Below, in pieces: positions 21,108 to 31,195 of a stretch of DNA of 64,000 nt. Position 1 is the stretch's first letter, and each line of letters begins with the position of its first letter. This DNA is from Artemia franciscana. Lineage: Eukaryota; Arthropoda; Branchiopoda; Anostraca; Artemiidae. The stretch covers positions 23,318,281 to 23,382,280 of the forward strand of contig NC_088867.1 of assembly GCF_032884065.1 (NCBI RefSeq), written 5' to 3'. Position numbers and translations under genes: made by a program. The notes under the pieces are model-generated. The model made no database searches and was not told where the DNA came from. It was given only the letters and a program-made list of their open reading frames with translations.

Positions 21108-22890
21108 AAATCAAACAGTTCGTGGTAATGATCTGTAGCAAGGAGCGACCCGGCTCAATAGTAACCGAAACTCTGAAAAATGGAATTTGGATACCAATAG
21201 TTACATCAAAAGATTATTATTATTTATTATTTAAGAATTAACGACGCTTCTTGACTACTATGGTCCCTGCGTCGGCCCTGCAGTGCATTCCTGCAGCGTG
21301 ATTCGATCTCTGGGTCCCGTATTACCAAGCTAAGGTCAAATCCACTGCGCCACCACAGGACCTACATCAAAAGAATCAAATTTTAATGCTAATTTTAAAT
21401 ATAAAAGTTTCATCAAGTTTCGTCTTACCCATCAAAAGTTACGAGTCTGAGAAAATTTGCCTTATTTTAGAAAATAGGGGGGAACACCCCTAAAAGTCTT
21501 ACAATCTTAACAAAAATCTCACCATCAGATTCAGTGTATCAGAGAATCCTATTATAGAGGTTTTAAGCTCTTATCTACAAAAATGCGTAATTTTGCATTT
21601 TTTGCCAGAAGAATGATCACGGATGCGTGTGTTTTTGTTATTTTTTTTTTCTTCCCCAGGGGTGATTGTATCGACTCAGTGGTCCTAGGATGTCGCGAGA
21701 GGGCTCATTCTAACGGAAATTAAAAGTTCTAGTGCCCTTTTTAATTGACAAAAAAAATGGAGGGTACCTAGGCCCCCTCTCACGCTCGTTTTTTCCTCAA
21801 AGTCACCATATCAAAATTTTGAGATAGCCATTTTATTCACCGTTGTCGAAAAACCTAATAACTATGTCTTTCGGACGACTTACTCCCCCACAGTCCCTGG
21901 GGGAGGGGCTGCAAGTTACGAACTGTGACCAATGTTTACATATAGTATTGGCTATTGGGAAGTGTACAGACGTGTTCAGGGGTATTTTTTTTGTGGGGGG
22001 GGGAGAAGTTGAGGGGGGTTACCTGGGAGGATCTTTCCATGGCGGAATTTGTCATGGGGGAAGAGAATATCAATAAAGGGGGCGCTGGATTTTCTAGCAT
22101 TATTTAAAAAAACAGAAAAAATAAACATGAAAAGTTTTTTCAACTGAAAATAAGGAGTAGCAATAAAATTTAAAACGAACAAAAATTATTACACATATAA
22201 GGGTCCTCGTAATGCTTCTCTCTTTACGCTAAAGTATTTTTAGTAATTTTGACTATTTATTCTACGGCCTTTGTAATTCGGGAGTCATCCTTAAGGATTT
22301 GGGAAAAATTCAAGCTTTAGTTTAAAAAGTGGGGTATTGACGAGGGGATGAATCCCCTCATATACGTAATAAAAAAATACGAATATAGTAGTTCGTTACG
22401 TAAGCTAATTCGTAAGTTACGTATATTTTTTACTGATTAAAACGTTCGTAAAAAATTAAAAGTTCTAGTTACTTTTTTAAGTAATCAAAAATTGGAGGGC
22501 AACTAGGCCTCTTCCCCTGCTACTTTTTCTTAAAATCTTCCGATTAAAACTATGAGAAAGCCATTTAGCAAAAAATAAATATTATTATGCAAATTTCGTT
22601 TTGATTATTTATGTCTGGAGAGCCGAAATCAAAACATGCATTAATTCAAAAACGTTCAGGAATTAAATAAAAAAAGTTTTTTTTTTTACCTGAAAGTAAG
22701 GAGCAACATTAAAACTGACACTTTCTCTCAATTCTACTTTATAAAACAGTATATAACTTTAAAAAAGAGTGGGGTGTTGAGAAGGGAACAGCCCCTTTCA
22801 CACACGGAGTAATTTCTGTTCGTTTTAAGTTTTAATGTCGCTCCTTACTTTCAGGTAAAAAAGCTTGTTTTTTTTATTTAATATCTTTTC
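21108..22890 (+). mobile_element. Foldback-type repeat element, copy 1
   Basis: This element is colinear with 31196-32946. Both start AAATCAAACAGTTCGTGGTA, carry GGAGCGA(C/T)CCGGCTCAA and a central block GACTTACT(C/A)CCCCACAGTCC. They end in a hairpin module whose right arm reads GTTTTAATGTCGCTCCTTAC. In this copy the left hairpin arm is mostly deleted and the right arm (about 22760-22885) is intact. No conserved protein frame is visible. A SINE is inserted at 21214-21363. The lack of coding capacity and presence of a terminal hairpin suggest a non-autonomous foldback transposon. Confidence 0.75.
21214..21363 (-). mobile_element. tRNA-derived SINE with 11-bp target duplication
   Basis: Read on the minus strand, the element starts GTCCTGTGGTGGCGCAGTGG (A box) and later has a B-box-like GATCGAATCAC. 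It ends in a TAATAA-rich tail. It is flanked on both sides by ACATCAAAAGA (21203-21213 and 21364-21374), a target-site duplication. The insertion splits foldback element copy 1, so it is younger than that element. A second copy lies at 26003-26144 on the plus strand. Confidence 0.9.
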
Positions 22891-23455
22891 AAGATCAGCT
22901 GCTAGAATCATAAAGAAAGAAAACGATCAAAAATGGGATTTTTAAAAGCGAAAAGAAAATACTGAAGAAAACACAGAAAGTGAATATTTCTAAAGAACAA
23001 CTACCTTTCTTCTTCAGTGCGAACAAAAGAATATGATCAAGGAAAAAGCAAAAACAAACGCGGAAAATACAACAGGACCACTTGAAAAAAATTAAATAAA
23101 AGACCAAAAATTAGAAGAAATAAAATCAAATGCCTAGCAACAATAAAGTGAGTATTTGCCAATATTTGCGATTTGCACAAAATCCAAACAAATATGGACT
23201 GTCATTGACGGATACCAACAAACAACTGAGAAGTAAAAGAAAAAAAATATTCACTGAAACAAATGAAGCAGCAATTGAATAAATTGGAGAACTAGGTCAC
23301 CTGATTTCAACCATTGCATTTTTAGCGGATACCACTTGAGACCTAAGGGGTTGATGACGCATTTGATTATGTGATTAGGGAAGTTGTTCAACGTTTATTT
23401 TAGGGATTTCTAAAGTATCGGCTTCACTTTTCAGACAGCCGAAATGCGACTCATT
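22891..23455. other. AT-rich intron stretch, nothing recognised
   Basis: An A-rich plus strand with several fused short frames on both strands. None resembles a protein family, and I support no feature. Confidence 0.4.
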
Positions 23456-23459
23456 TATT

Positions 23460-23775
23460 CTTAAATCACCTGAATCTCTGTTCGAAGCTAGACCTAAATG
23501 TTGATATTTATAAATTTCACAGCTTCTCTGTAGTGCTGGACAATAACTTTGTCATGTGAAATTAGGCTATCTTGGTTATATAAAACAGTTTGGTCTGGAG
23601 TATTAAATATGTGCTCTGAGAGGACAGAGTAAAAATTTTCTGTTTTTTTTCCGCTTTTTAAGGGTGTTATTAATTAAGGTAGCGTGCTGAGTTAATCTAT
23701 CCGTTAGTCGTTGATCAGTTCTTCCGGTGTACCAAGACCACAAGAGCAAGGAATTCTCTAGACACCGGAGTTTTC
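23460..23775 (-). mobile_element. Penelope-like GIY-YIG endonuclease remnant
   Basis: On the minus strand, across one stop and two frameshifts, the sequence reads RIPCSCGLG then YTGRTDQRLTDRL, and later LSEHIFNTPDQTVLYNQDSL and QHYREAVKFI. This is the order of a GIY-YIG domain from Penelope-like elements: an IPCxCGxxYxG start, an RxxxRLxxH-like segment, an EHIF-like segment, and a final R-EA-EI helix. It is degenerate and inactive. It differs from the plus-strand fragment at 18290, so two separate insertions are present. Confidence 0.65.
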
Positions 23776-23999
23776 ACCTATTGGGATAGGGTCTTTACCT
23801 TGGTAGATTTGGGAACTGATAATTTTTCTGGGTCTATATTAAGTGAAAATATTATTTTTTCTTAGATTTTTGGAAATATGGTCTGAAACCCCTTTAACGT
23901 ACGGAAGACCAAGATTTGCGTTATTTGTGTCACTTTGATTTGCGTTTACTGTGTCGCTATGTGATAATTTTTAATACGTTTTGCAATAACAGAATTTAT

Positions 24000-24500
24000 T
24001 AAAATATTAAACAGATTTTTATACACCTTGTTTTCATATTCTTTTCTACTAGCTTCTATTGGTTTCATTTTGATTGGTCTATGGTATGAATTATTATAAT
24101 TGTCAATGAATGATGGTAATACATCTATGTAACGATTATTATTGTTGTAAGTAAAATATATCCATAATTTCTCCTTAATAGATCTATTAAATCATTCAAC
24201 TATTTGAGCTTCAATTCTCTTTCAGATGAAAACCAATAAATTTCAGATTTTTTAAAAATACTTGAATGTTTTTCATAACAAATTCTTTACCTTTATCTGT
24301 TCGCTACTTTTTAGGTTTTCTATTTTTAAATACATCCATAAAAGTATTAATAATTTCCTTACCCATTTTATTTCTCAAAGGAATACACCAAACATATTTA
24401 CTAAAACAATCAATCACTGTAAGAATATAATTAAAATATTATTTTCCCTTTTATACTGTTGCATATCAACTAAATCGGCTTGCCACTGTTTATCAATACA
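24000..24500 (-). pseudogene. Polinton/Maverick-type DDE integrase remnant
   Basis: On the minus strand the pieces in order are WQADLVDMQQYKREN (first Asp), VIDCFSKYVWCIPLRNKMG, FMDVFKNRKPK, a TDKG segment (second Asp), IEAQIVE (catalytic Glu), FNRSIKEKLWIYFTYNNNN, DVLPSFIDNYNNSYHRPIKM and ENKVYKNLFN. This is the retroviral-type integrase core used by Polinton/Maverick DNA transposons. It carries at least two stops (one after FKNRKPKK, one after IEAQIVE) and frameshifts, so it cannot be functional. Spacing between motifs is close to that of intact family members. The DNA polymerase B, ATPase and capsid genes of a full element are not visible nearby. Confidence 0.75.
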
Positions 24501-24999
24501 TAATCAGTCAATATCAATACATGTATATAAACGCGTCTTCTTTCAAATTTGTGATAAGAGGGGTGGCGTAAAGAATAAATACTTTGTTTTTGCAATATTT
24601 CTTGTATTTTAGCTTTTGAAACAGAATAGTCATTTTCTTTTGATTTTCTATGTAAATCATCAATATCTGAAAAATTAGAGTAATATGATTGTAAAACCTT
24701 TTATCAGTTCATCTTCGATTTGCTTGTACCCATCTTTTTGCTCTACCCAGGGTTTTTGTTCATTGCTTCCTTTTTTAAAAACCGATCTTTCTTGCAACCG
24801 CATAGTTGCCAAATACCTTTAATCATAGGCATATCATTTCTTTTTGACACTGTTCAAGTCAATGAAGTAGTTGCTGTAACCTTTCTACATATTTTGTAAA
24901 TAAGAAAATAATTTTGTCACTAAAAAGAAAACAATGGAATTCCACGGCTTGACTATTTTTTGAAATCTGGAAAATTTGTTTAATAAAATCATCGTCTAA

Positions 25000-25201
25000 T
25001 AAATGGATGATATTGCAGAAGTGATTGAATTTTGTTTATAATGAATATCCAAATTCTTCTACGTAAAAAAATAAACTATCGCTTTACACAATTCATGAAT
25101 TACACGCAGTAGCGAAACTATTTAATATAAAAGCTGTTGGTAGAAAAGACGAACTATTAAATAAAATAGATAACAATCTTAATAATAAAATATTGCTTTG
25201 A
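25000..25201 (+). pseudogene. SAP-domain-like fragment, possible Polinton relic
   Basis: A short frame ending in TGA at about 25199-25201 reads LYTIHELHAVAKLFNIKAVG, then RKDELLNKIDNN. This fits the SAP DNA-binding fold (helix, loop with Gly, helix with K-x-E-L-I/L). A stop lies about six codons upstream, so only the motif remains. SAP-like proteins occur in some Polinton elements, and the integrase relic lies 500 bp away on the other strand. Common origin is an inference. Confidence 0.4.
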
Positions 25202-25543
25202 TTTTTAAAATATCATTTATTCTCGTTGTTCTTTCGGCTAATCTTTGGTCTTCTTATGTTTGTTTTCCTTCTCAGTGATCCCATTTCCTCGATCCTTTAC
25301 TTTCAAAATTCTTTACCTTTAGATAATTTTTCTTATTAGCACATCGTTTTTCATTTATTTTTTTGCTATTGGGGACGATTTGTCGTTAGTCAGCCAGATT
25401 TTGTGTTTTCACTATCTTTTGAGGAATATTTTAAAATCATTTTTTTCTCTTTTATAGGCTCTAGCCATTCTTTATGATATGATCTTTTCAGCCGTATAAA
25501 CTATCAAAATTTTGATTCAAAGAACGCTTTTTCTCATTTACAG

Positions 25544-25636
25544 GGGCAGGGGATTATAATGACCCTGCCAATGCTCAAGTAACTCAGTCAATATCTGCTG
25601 TTTTGATGATGGTTCTTCAATTCACCACAAACAATG
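25544..25636 (+). CDS. unc79: UNC-79 exon (fourth conserved block)
   Basis: Acceptor CATTTACAG and donor GGTAGGC bound a 93-bp exon, phase 1 at both ends, in frame with the exon ending at 18181. It encodes AGDYNDPANAQVTQSISAVL followed by MMVLQFTTNN. The small-residue-rich lead followed by S-x-x-x-L-M-(M/I)-x-x-Q-(Y/F)-T-(S/T)-N is the UNC-79 pattern. In relatives about 58 further residues follow (a W-K-D-L-L and F-H-Y-W-P region) before the Cys-rich block. No exon for that part is visible between here and 27656. Confidence 0.8.
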
Positions 25637-26002
25637 GTAGGCATCGACTCATTACTTGTAGTTTGCATTTCAGGTGTTCACGGTGCTACGATTTGTGCGT
25701 TTTGCTTTACTTTTATGCTTACGTTTTGCTTTAATTTCTTTTTCGTTGCTGTTTTAGTTCTCTTTTTACGTTACAGTTTACGGTGAAAGAGATAAATGAT
25801 TAAGCTTAAGGTCGTGCAGGTTGCCAACGACCTCTGAAAACATTTTTAGACAAATTGTTCAAAAATCACTTAAGTGAAGAAAAAATAACGATACGTAGTT
25901 CGTTGCTTATTCGGCCTAGCAAATTTGTTTTCATTTTACTTGTTTTGTTGAAACTATCTAAATTTTGAAAAACTTTCAGCTAGGAAATTTTCATTTTTCC
26001 TT

Positions 26003-26144
26003 GTCCTGTGGTGGCGCAGTGGATTTGACCTTAGCTTGGTAATACGGGACCCAGATATCGAATCACGCTGCAGGAATGCACTGCAGGGCCGACGCAGGGA
26101 CCATAGTAGTCAAGAAGCGTCGTTAATTCTTAAATAATAATTTT
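26003..26144 (+). mobile_element. tRNA-derived SINE, plus strand
   Basis: This is the same family as 21214-21363, in opposite orientation. It starts GTCCTGTGGTGGCGCAGTGG, with a B-box-like ATATCGAATCAC and tail CTTAAATAATAA. Flanking ATTTTTCCTT at 25993-26002 and 26145-26154 is a probable target-site duplication. It lies in the unc-79 intron after the 25544 exon. Confidence 0.88.
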
Positions 26145-26154
26145 ATTTTTCCTT

Positions 26155-27655
26155 TGAGTGTTTTCAGACACAACTTTAATTTTTTTAACCTTTGAACTTA
26201 AAAAGAATGTGTAAGGGCTACTACAATAGACGTTTCTACTTAATATGACTTGTAACTGAAATTAACCGTACACTTCTTAACGCCGTCTAGAATGAGAATT
26301 TGCGGAATAAACTATATCCAGAAATTTCCCATTGTACAGTTCGAAGGTACGTTCTGGGAGCAGCATCTGAGATATGTAAAATATATATGGAGTAAAAATA
26401 AAGATAAATATTGAGTATTGATAGAGGGAAATGGATGGTGGACAATTTTGAAGAGTATTGCCATTTTTACGCTAAAATGCGGGGAAAAACGTCCCTGGCT
26501 TTACACCACATATATTGTTTTTTGGTGATTAGAGAATCGGCAGGAAAAGGGAGCATTGAATGATAAGCGTTTTCTGCAAGTTTTACTTTGTATTTTTTAG
26601 GTGTTTATGTTCTGTTGTTTTTTGTTGTTTTTTTTTTGTAAATTGTCTGGCTCTAGCGTTGTATATCATCCCCTATTGTCACATTGAAGTTTGGAATTTC
26701 TACAAACTTCTTATGATCCCATGTGATTCTTAAATATATACTTTATATATGCCATGGTCTTCCAGAGAGAAGTGAGGATACCCTTACCTCTTTCTGGATA
26801 TTTGACAATACTGTGAAAGGTAAGACAATATATCCCAAAATATTGATGATTTCAAACTATCGTCAGCATTTTCACTGCAATACTGTCAGTGAAGCCAAAA
26901 CGCTGCGCAGTTTTATAAACAGATAAAATTTACAGAGTAATTTGGAAATTGTTAAGAAAATCTAAGGGAAATAAAAGTAGTATTTTACAATTCTAAAGTG
27001 TCTCGTGCGAACAAAAGAACCAAAGAAATGCTGGAATCTAATTTTAAAGATGAATGGTATATGAATAGCATATCTATAAATATAGAATGGCATATCTATA
27101 AATATAGTGTAACAGAAAAGTGCAGCTATCCAAAAAGGACGATATGAAGACAGTAATTATCCTTTTTAGAACATAAGTTCTTTGGAAAGTAGGGAGAAGA
27201 CAGTCTTACATTTAAGAATATGAGACTGTACAAATGATGCTTTACATATTCTCTTAGAATCGTGCTTTGCGCTACTGATGTTAATAAATGTCACAACAGG
27301 CTTCGTAATAGACAACGCATTGCAGGGGCGTAATTTCGGGGGTTGATTAGTGTTTAGCGTTATCGTATTTTATCATTTGTTCAGCCTACTCTTTTGTTTC
27401 AGCAATTTAAAAGAAATAACTTACTAAGTGCATAGTTACAGTAGTTTGATCGTGTAGCTCATTTAGGAGTGGGGAGTGGGGTGGAAAGGAATATATTCAA
27501 TATTTACTAGTTATTTGAAAAAAAAGGATGTTGAATTTACTTTATATTGCTTTAACTAACTTGAAGAACCACAGATAACACAACTTTCAAATTCAGCCCC
27601 CCCCCCCCCCCCTCAAATGTATTCCTGATTTAAGTTTTTACCTTTTTACTCCCAG
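26155..27655. other. Intron stretch lacking the expected UNC-79 exon
   Basis: I looked here for the ~58-residue block that links the 25544 and 27656 exons in other animals and did not find it in any frame. A 67-codon frame at 26723-26926 is unrelated. A C16 run is at 27597-27612. Confidence 0.45.
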
Positions 27656-27888
27656 GTTGGAAAGCTCCACTTTGTCAACATGGAAGTTGTCCCAATAGAA
27701 GCGATACAGAAGCAGTTAAACTTTGTGAAGATCATGCGATTTCTTTAATTCTGGCACCGGAAATACCACCGCCGATTTACTTATGCGAAGATTGTTTTGA
27801 CGAAATTCATCGAAATAGCTGCATCACGCCAGCTATGGTAGATGTCCTTCTTCCAGTCCAACAGATAGCATTGACATGCGAAAACAAG
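27656..27888 (+). CDS. unc79: UNC-79 exon (Cys-rich block)
   Basis: Acceptor ACTCCCAG and donor GGTAATG bound a 233-bp exon, entering in phase 1 and leaving in phase 0. It encodes WKAPLCQHGSCPN, then EAVKLCEDH, PPPIYLCEDCFDEIH and VDVLLPVQQIALTCENK. The pattern W-x-P-x-x-C-Q-H-x-x-C, K-x-C, PPPxYLCExC and (I/V)DVLLP is strongly diagnostic of UNC-79, where it forms a cysteine-rich, probably zinc-binding insertion. The next exon in relatives starts with further Cys/His pairs (C-C-x-x-H-G-N-R-P-x-R-Y-C). Nothing like it follows in the remaining 36 kb. The exon is intact. Confidence 0.92.
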
Positions 27889-27907
27889 GTAATGTAGCTG
27901 ACTTGAA

Positions 27908-27908
<1 letters not shown>

Positions 27909-27957
<49 letters not shown>
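27909..27957. repeat. Poly(A) run, ~49 bases
   Basis: A homopolymer A run starts about 20 bp after the donor of the UNC-79 Cys-rich exon. It could be the tail of a retrotransposed sequence, but no element body precedes it, so a simple homopolymer is the cautious call. Confidence 0.9.
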
Positions 27958-27958
<1 letters not shown>

Positions 27959-27999
27959 AAAGGAAAATAACCTAACACCAACTACGAAGATACTTCTTG

Positions 28000-29125
28000 T
28001 CTTTTTTGTGAGTTTAGTTTGACCTTTCATATTTGACTCAGGGTTCTCACTCATCTGGATCCCTTGACTTATCCTAAAGTTATTAGTTTCCAAAATATGA
28101 GAGTACTTCTTTATGTTGTTCATAATCATGAAAGAGAAATAGACATCTCTTTTTTAAAATCTTTGCTGGTTTGAGTGAATCTAGTCTTTCTGCTTTTTTC
28201 AGTGTTAGAAATAAACTCCTGGATTGAGCCCCAAATCAATGTACATTAAAAAAATTCTAGAATCTCTCAGCAAGCAACCTTTCGTTATTTTATATTCAGA
28301 TAAGGGATATAACATCATAACATACCTAAGAATTTGGTGCTTTCAGTTCCCGATAGAGAATTATAATAATACTAATACTACTACTACCACTTAAACTCAT
28401 CGCATTTTTAAGCCCCCCCCCCCCCCCCCCGAGGGTATCCGCTGGTGAACTTTCCCATTAATCCACTTTGGCCTCATCCCTAAGAGTCATAAAGATATTT
28501 TTTCAGTTTCTTAGTCCAGCGTAATCTGTATAATCTAGACTTTTTTATTCCCTACTCATAAGGTTTGAGTAGAATCTTTTCAGATTCGTTCCATGCTGGG
28601 GGCCTGGCTTCGCCGCCGGGCCCCAGCATGGCACGCGGCAGGCCTCTATATATGGATTCTCATTATCCCTTGATTTCAAACCGCAGACAGTATGCATAGC
28701 TGTATCCTTATTTGTCTTATTTAGTTTTCAAGATACTTCAAATATTAAATGTTTCCAAAGTGCAGCCTATTATATACCATTTTTTCAGTCGCTGAAATGC
28801 TGGAAGCCTGGGCCTGAAGCCTTCAGTGTTGTTTTTGCCATATCTTTGATGTTTGAAAATGTTCTTTGCAAAAACAACTAGCAATAGAAACCAAATTTTC
28901 TATCTCTGTAACGGAAACAAATCTTCTAATATTCTGTAAAAATACGTATTTTGTAGCATACCTTCTTTAAATTATTGCAGCCGTTTTGGAACCTAATGTT
29001 TCCGCTAGGTCATTAAAATTAAAACATGCATATATGTGTACCGCCCCGTCTCTCCTCCCGAGACTAGTTGGAAGCACCCTTCCCTCAAAAAATTTATGTA
29101 ACTGTTATATAATTGCATTAAGTGA
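28000..29125. other. Stretch without gene; contains a GC-rich hairpin
   Basis: A C18 run sits near 28413-28430. At 28591-28631 a GC-rich inverted repeat pairs CCATGCTGGGG with CCCCAGCATGG and extends inward through GCCTGGC/GCCGGGC around a TTCG loop. Neither the missing N-terminal CoA-transferase exons nor further UNC-79 exons are visible. Confidence 0.5.
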
Positions 29126-29127
29126 AC

Positions 29128-29320
29128 AGTTTGAAAGTTTTTTACTGTTTTAAAAAGTAGAGTTAAGAGACAGAGTCAAGCTTTAGCGTAAAGAACGGGG
29201 CGTTGATCAGGAAGCAGCCTCTTTCATATACGAAGTAATTTCTGTTCGATTTAATGTCGCTCCTAAAAATGTCGCTCCTTCCCGTTAAAAAAAACTTGTT
29301 GTTTTTTAATTTAATTCACT
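29128..29320 (+). mobile_element. Foldback-element hairpin-arm fragment
   Basis: This piece reads TTTAGCGTAAAGAACGGGGC, then CATATACGAAGTAATTTCTG, then TTTAATGTCGCTCCT and a T-rich end. It is the right arm of the hairpin module at 32814-32946. It stops about 25 bp before the first visible CoA-transferase exon, so it supplies much of the sequence next to that splice acceptor. Confidence 0.75.
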
Positions 29321-29345
29321 CTAATAGTTTCTTCGTCTTTTTCAG

Positions 29346-29590
29346 GAATATTCCGGGACAACTCTTTCTTCATTGGTGCGAATATCCGGGGGGTGCGAAT
29401 GTCAATGAAGGTAGAGCCGATTGTGTACCAATCTTTCTCTCTGAAATTCCACTCCTATTTAAACGCGGAATTGTCCCTATCGATGTAGCCCTTATACAAG
29501 TCTCGCCCCCTGATAAGCATGGGTTTTGCAGTATGGGTGTCAGTGTAGATGTCTCTCGGATGGCTGTTCAGTGCGTGAAGTATATCATTG
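29346..29590 (+). CDS. 4-hydroxybutyrate/acetyl-CoA CoA-transferase, first visible exon (frame broken)
   Basis: This enzyme family moves CoA between acyl groups such as acetyl-CoA and 4-hydroxybutyrate, in animals in mitochondria. Acceptor TTTTTCAG and donor GGTAAGG bound the exon. The start reads IFRDNSFFIGANIR in one frame, while the rest, VNEGRADCVPIFLSEIPLLF then RGIVPIDVALIQVSPPDKHG and MGVSVDVSRMAVQCVKYII, is in another. The switch is at 29387-29400, beside a six-G run and a local GGTGCGAAT duplication. In the family R and VNEGRAD are separated by about two residues; here they are 11 bp apart. Either a homopolymer miscall or a real disabling indel explains this. Upstream exons for about the first 90 residues, including any targeting peptide, are not visible. 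Confidence 0.88.
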
Positions 29591-29950
29591 GTAAGGTTGT
29601 TATATGTTGCGACGTATTTTATTTCTAACATAAGATGATCCCTTCTATTATACGCTTTTATTTGTCCTGAAGTTTCCTTTCAAAGATAACGTTTGTAAAG
29701 AAGGAAGGAAGTTTTTCCCAAATAAGACCTCTCTGTGTCTTGGGACTCTTCTCCAATGTAAAGGGTGTACGTTAATGACATGATTAATTTTGGTAATAAA
29801 TACTTTATTGAATTCATAAGCAGGAATTTATGTATTAATGTACATAGGTAAGTGCAGAGAAATGCACTTACTTATGCATCCCTATTTTTTTGTATCATGT
29901 TCATGCTTTTATTTTTTTTGTAGTTTATATTAGTTTTTTCTTCTACAATT
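29591..29950. other. Intron stretch, nothing recognised
   Basis: No element or coding signal is supported here. The short exon expected next in this family (about 20 residues, around a P-R-T-x-G-D motif) was looked for up to 33811 and not found. Confidence 0.4.
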
Positions 29951-29954
29951 AGAT

Positions 29955-30480
29955 TAATATAGGTCTTTCAGACCATCTCTTGAAGGCTTCGAGAGGAGGA
30001 TTTTCTGCGAGTACCTCTGTTGGAAGGCCATTCCGCATGGCAACAGATCGTCGGGCGAAACTAATATTTGAGCATTCCTAGCGGGATGCATCCTGCACAA
30101 GATGGTCTTGACGACCTGTACGCTGATAATTGAATTGCAAAGGCTTTGATCTCTCCAAAACAAGCTTTGGCAACTCCTCTGATGGAGGGCAAGGAATGTA
30201 TTTGCAAAACACTGGCATAGACCTCACGTTGGAATGGTCAGGGTTCAACTCCAGGGGCTTCGTATCAGAGTCAGTAGAAGTTGTTGTGCAAGCTGCTTGA
30301 TTCTGGACCGGTTGAAGAACAGCGATATGGCTAGTTGGAGTACAGACAAAGAGACTGGTCTGATGAATGATATGAATGGTTTAAAATGAACTCCTCAGGG
30401 AGGAGGTTTTTGTATCTTAGAACGACTCCTAGCTTCCTGAATCTGTAGGTTCTCGCTTTGCTTAGGTGATCGTCCCGATC
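29955..30480 (-). mobile_element. LINE reverse-transcriptase C-terminal remnant
   Basis: On the minus strand, with stops and frameshifts, the sequence reads TYRFRKLGVVLRYKNLLP and later FARRSVAMRNGLPTEVLAEN and PPLEAFKRW. The last part matches the C-terminal segment of CR1/jockey-like LINE proteins, where a WN(G/S)LP motif is followed by a P-x-x-x-F-K helix. It is inactive, in a CoA-transferase intron. Confidence 0.55.
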
Positions 30481-31195
30481 GTCCCGTGTGAGAGCTGATG
30501 GCAAACAAACTTAATGAAGGCTTAATGTGCCCACTTTTTGTCCTTTAGGGGTAAAAACGTAGTGAGCTTTTATATTTTTTGCTTTCGAAATTAAGTGTTT
30601 TTTTTTTTTTTGACGTATTGAAACTGACAAACCACACCTCCACCCATTCTTAGTTTAACTTTATGCTGCTGTGTTTATAAATAAATAAAAAAAAAAGATT
30701 TCTTGACTTTCCCCAAGCCAAAGCTAGTTTATTTGGGCCTGAATCCATACAGTCTATTTCACTAAGCGGAAAATCAACAAAATGTCTTAATTTAGGTGAA
30801 ATATTAGATGTATATATTAGAATCTCGGGATGCTGTCAGAATATGCTTTAGGAAGGTTGAAAACGCAAAAGAATTATAATTGCAGGCAATAATTTTCATA
30901 GAGAAATGGGGACATGTTTTTTGGTCAATCTTGGGAGAGGAGAGGATTTATCAGCATTCAGCAGCTGTCTACCTGTAGTATGCTCAAAGGGGAATGGTGA
31001 TAGAAGACTAGTCGCATGTTTTTGACAGCGGCACTTCCAGAAACGACAGCTAAACTTAGTTTCTCAGGAGTTGGGCCAAGCACAATCATTCATTTATCAT
31101 CCAGCCTCCGTATTTGGAAAAGTTTTAGGAATATTTCAGGACAACTGGTTAAAAAAATTCACAAACATTCGTTGAAATCATTGTTGAATTATCTT
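30481..31195. other. Intron stretch, nothing recognised
   Basis: AT-rich with one T-run near 30597-30611. I support no features here. Confidence 0.4.

Noticed and set aside
27781-28129. Minus-strand frames with long poly-Phe
   Set aside because: They run through the A49 homopolymer and lie antisense to the UNC-79 Cys-rich exon.
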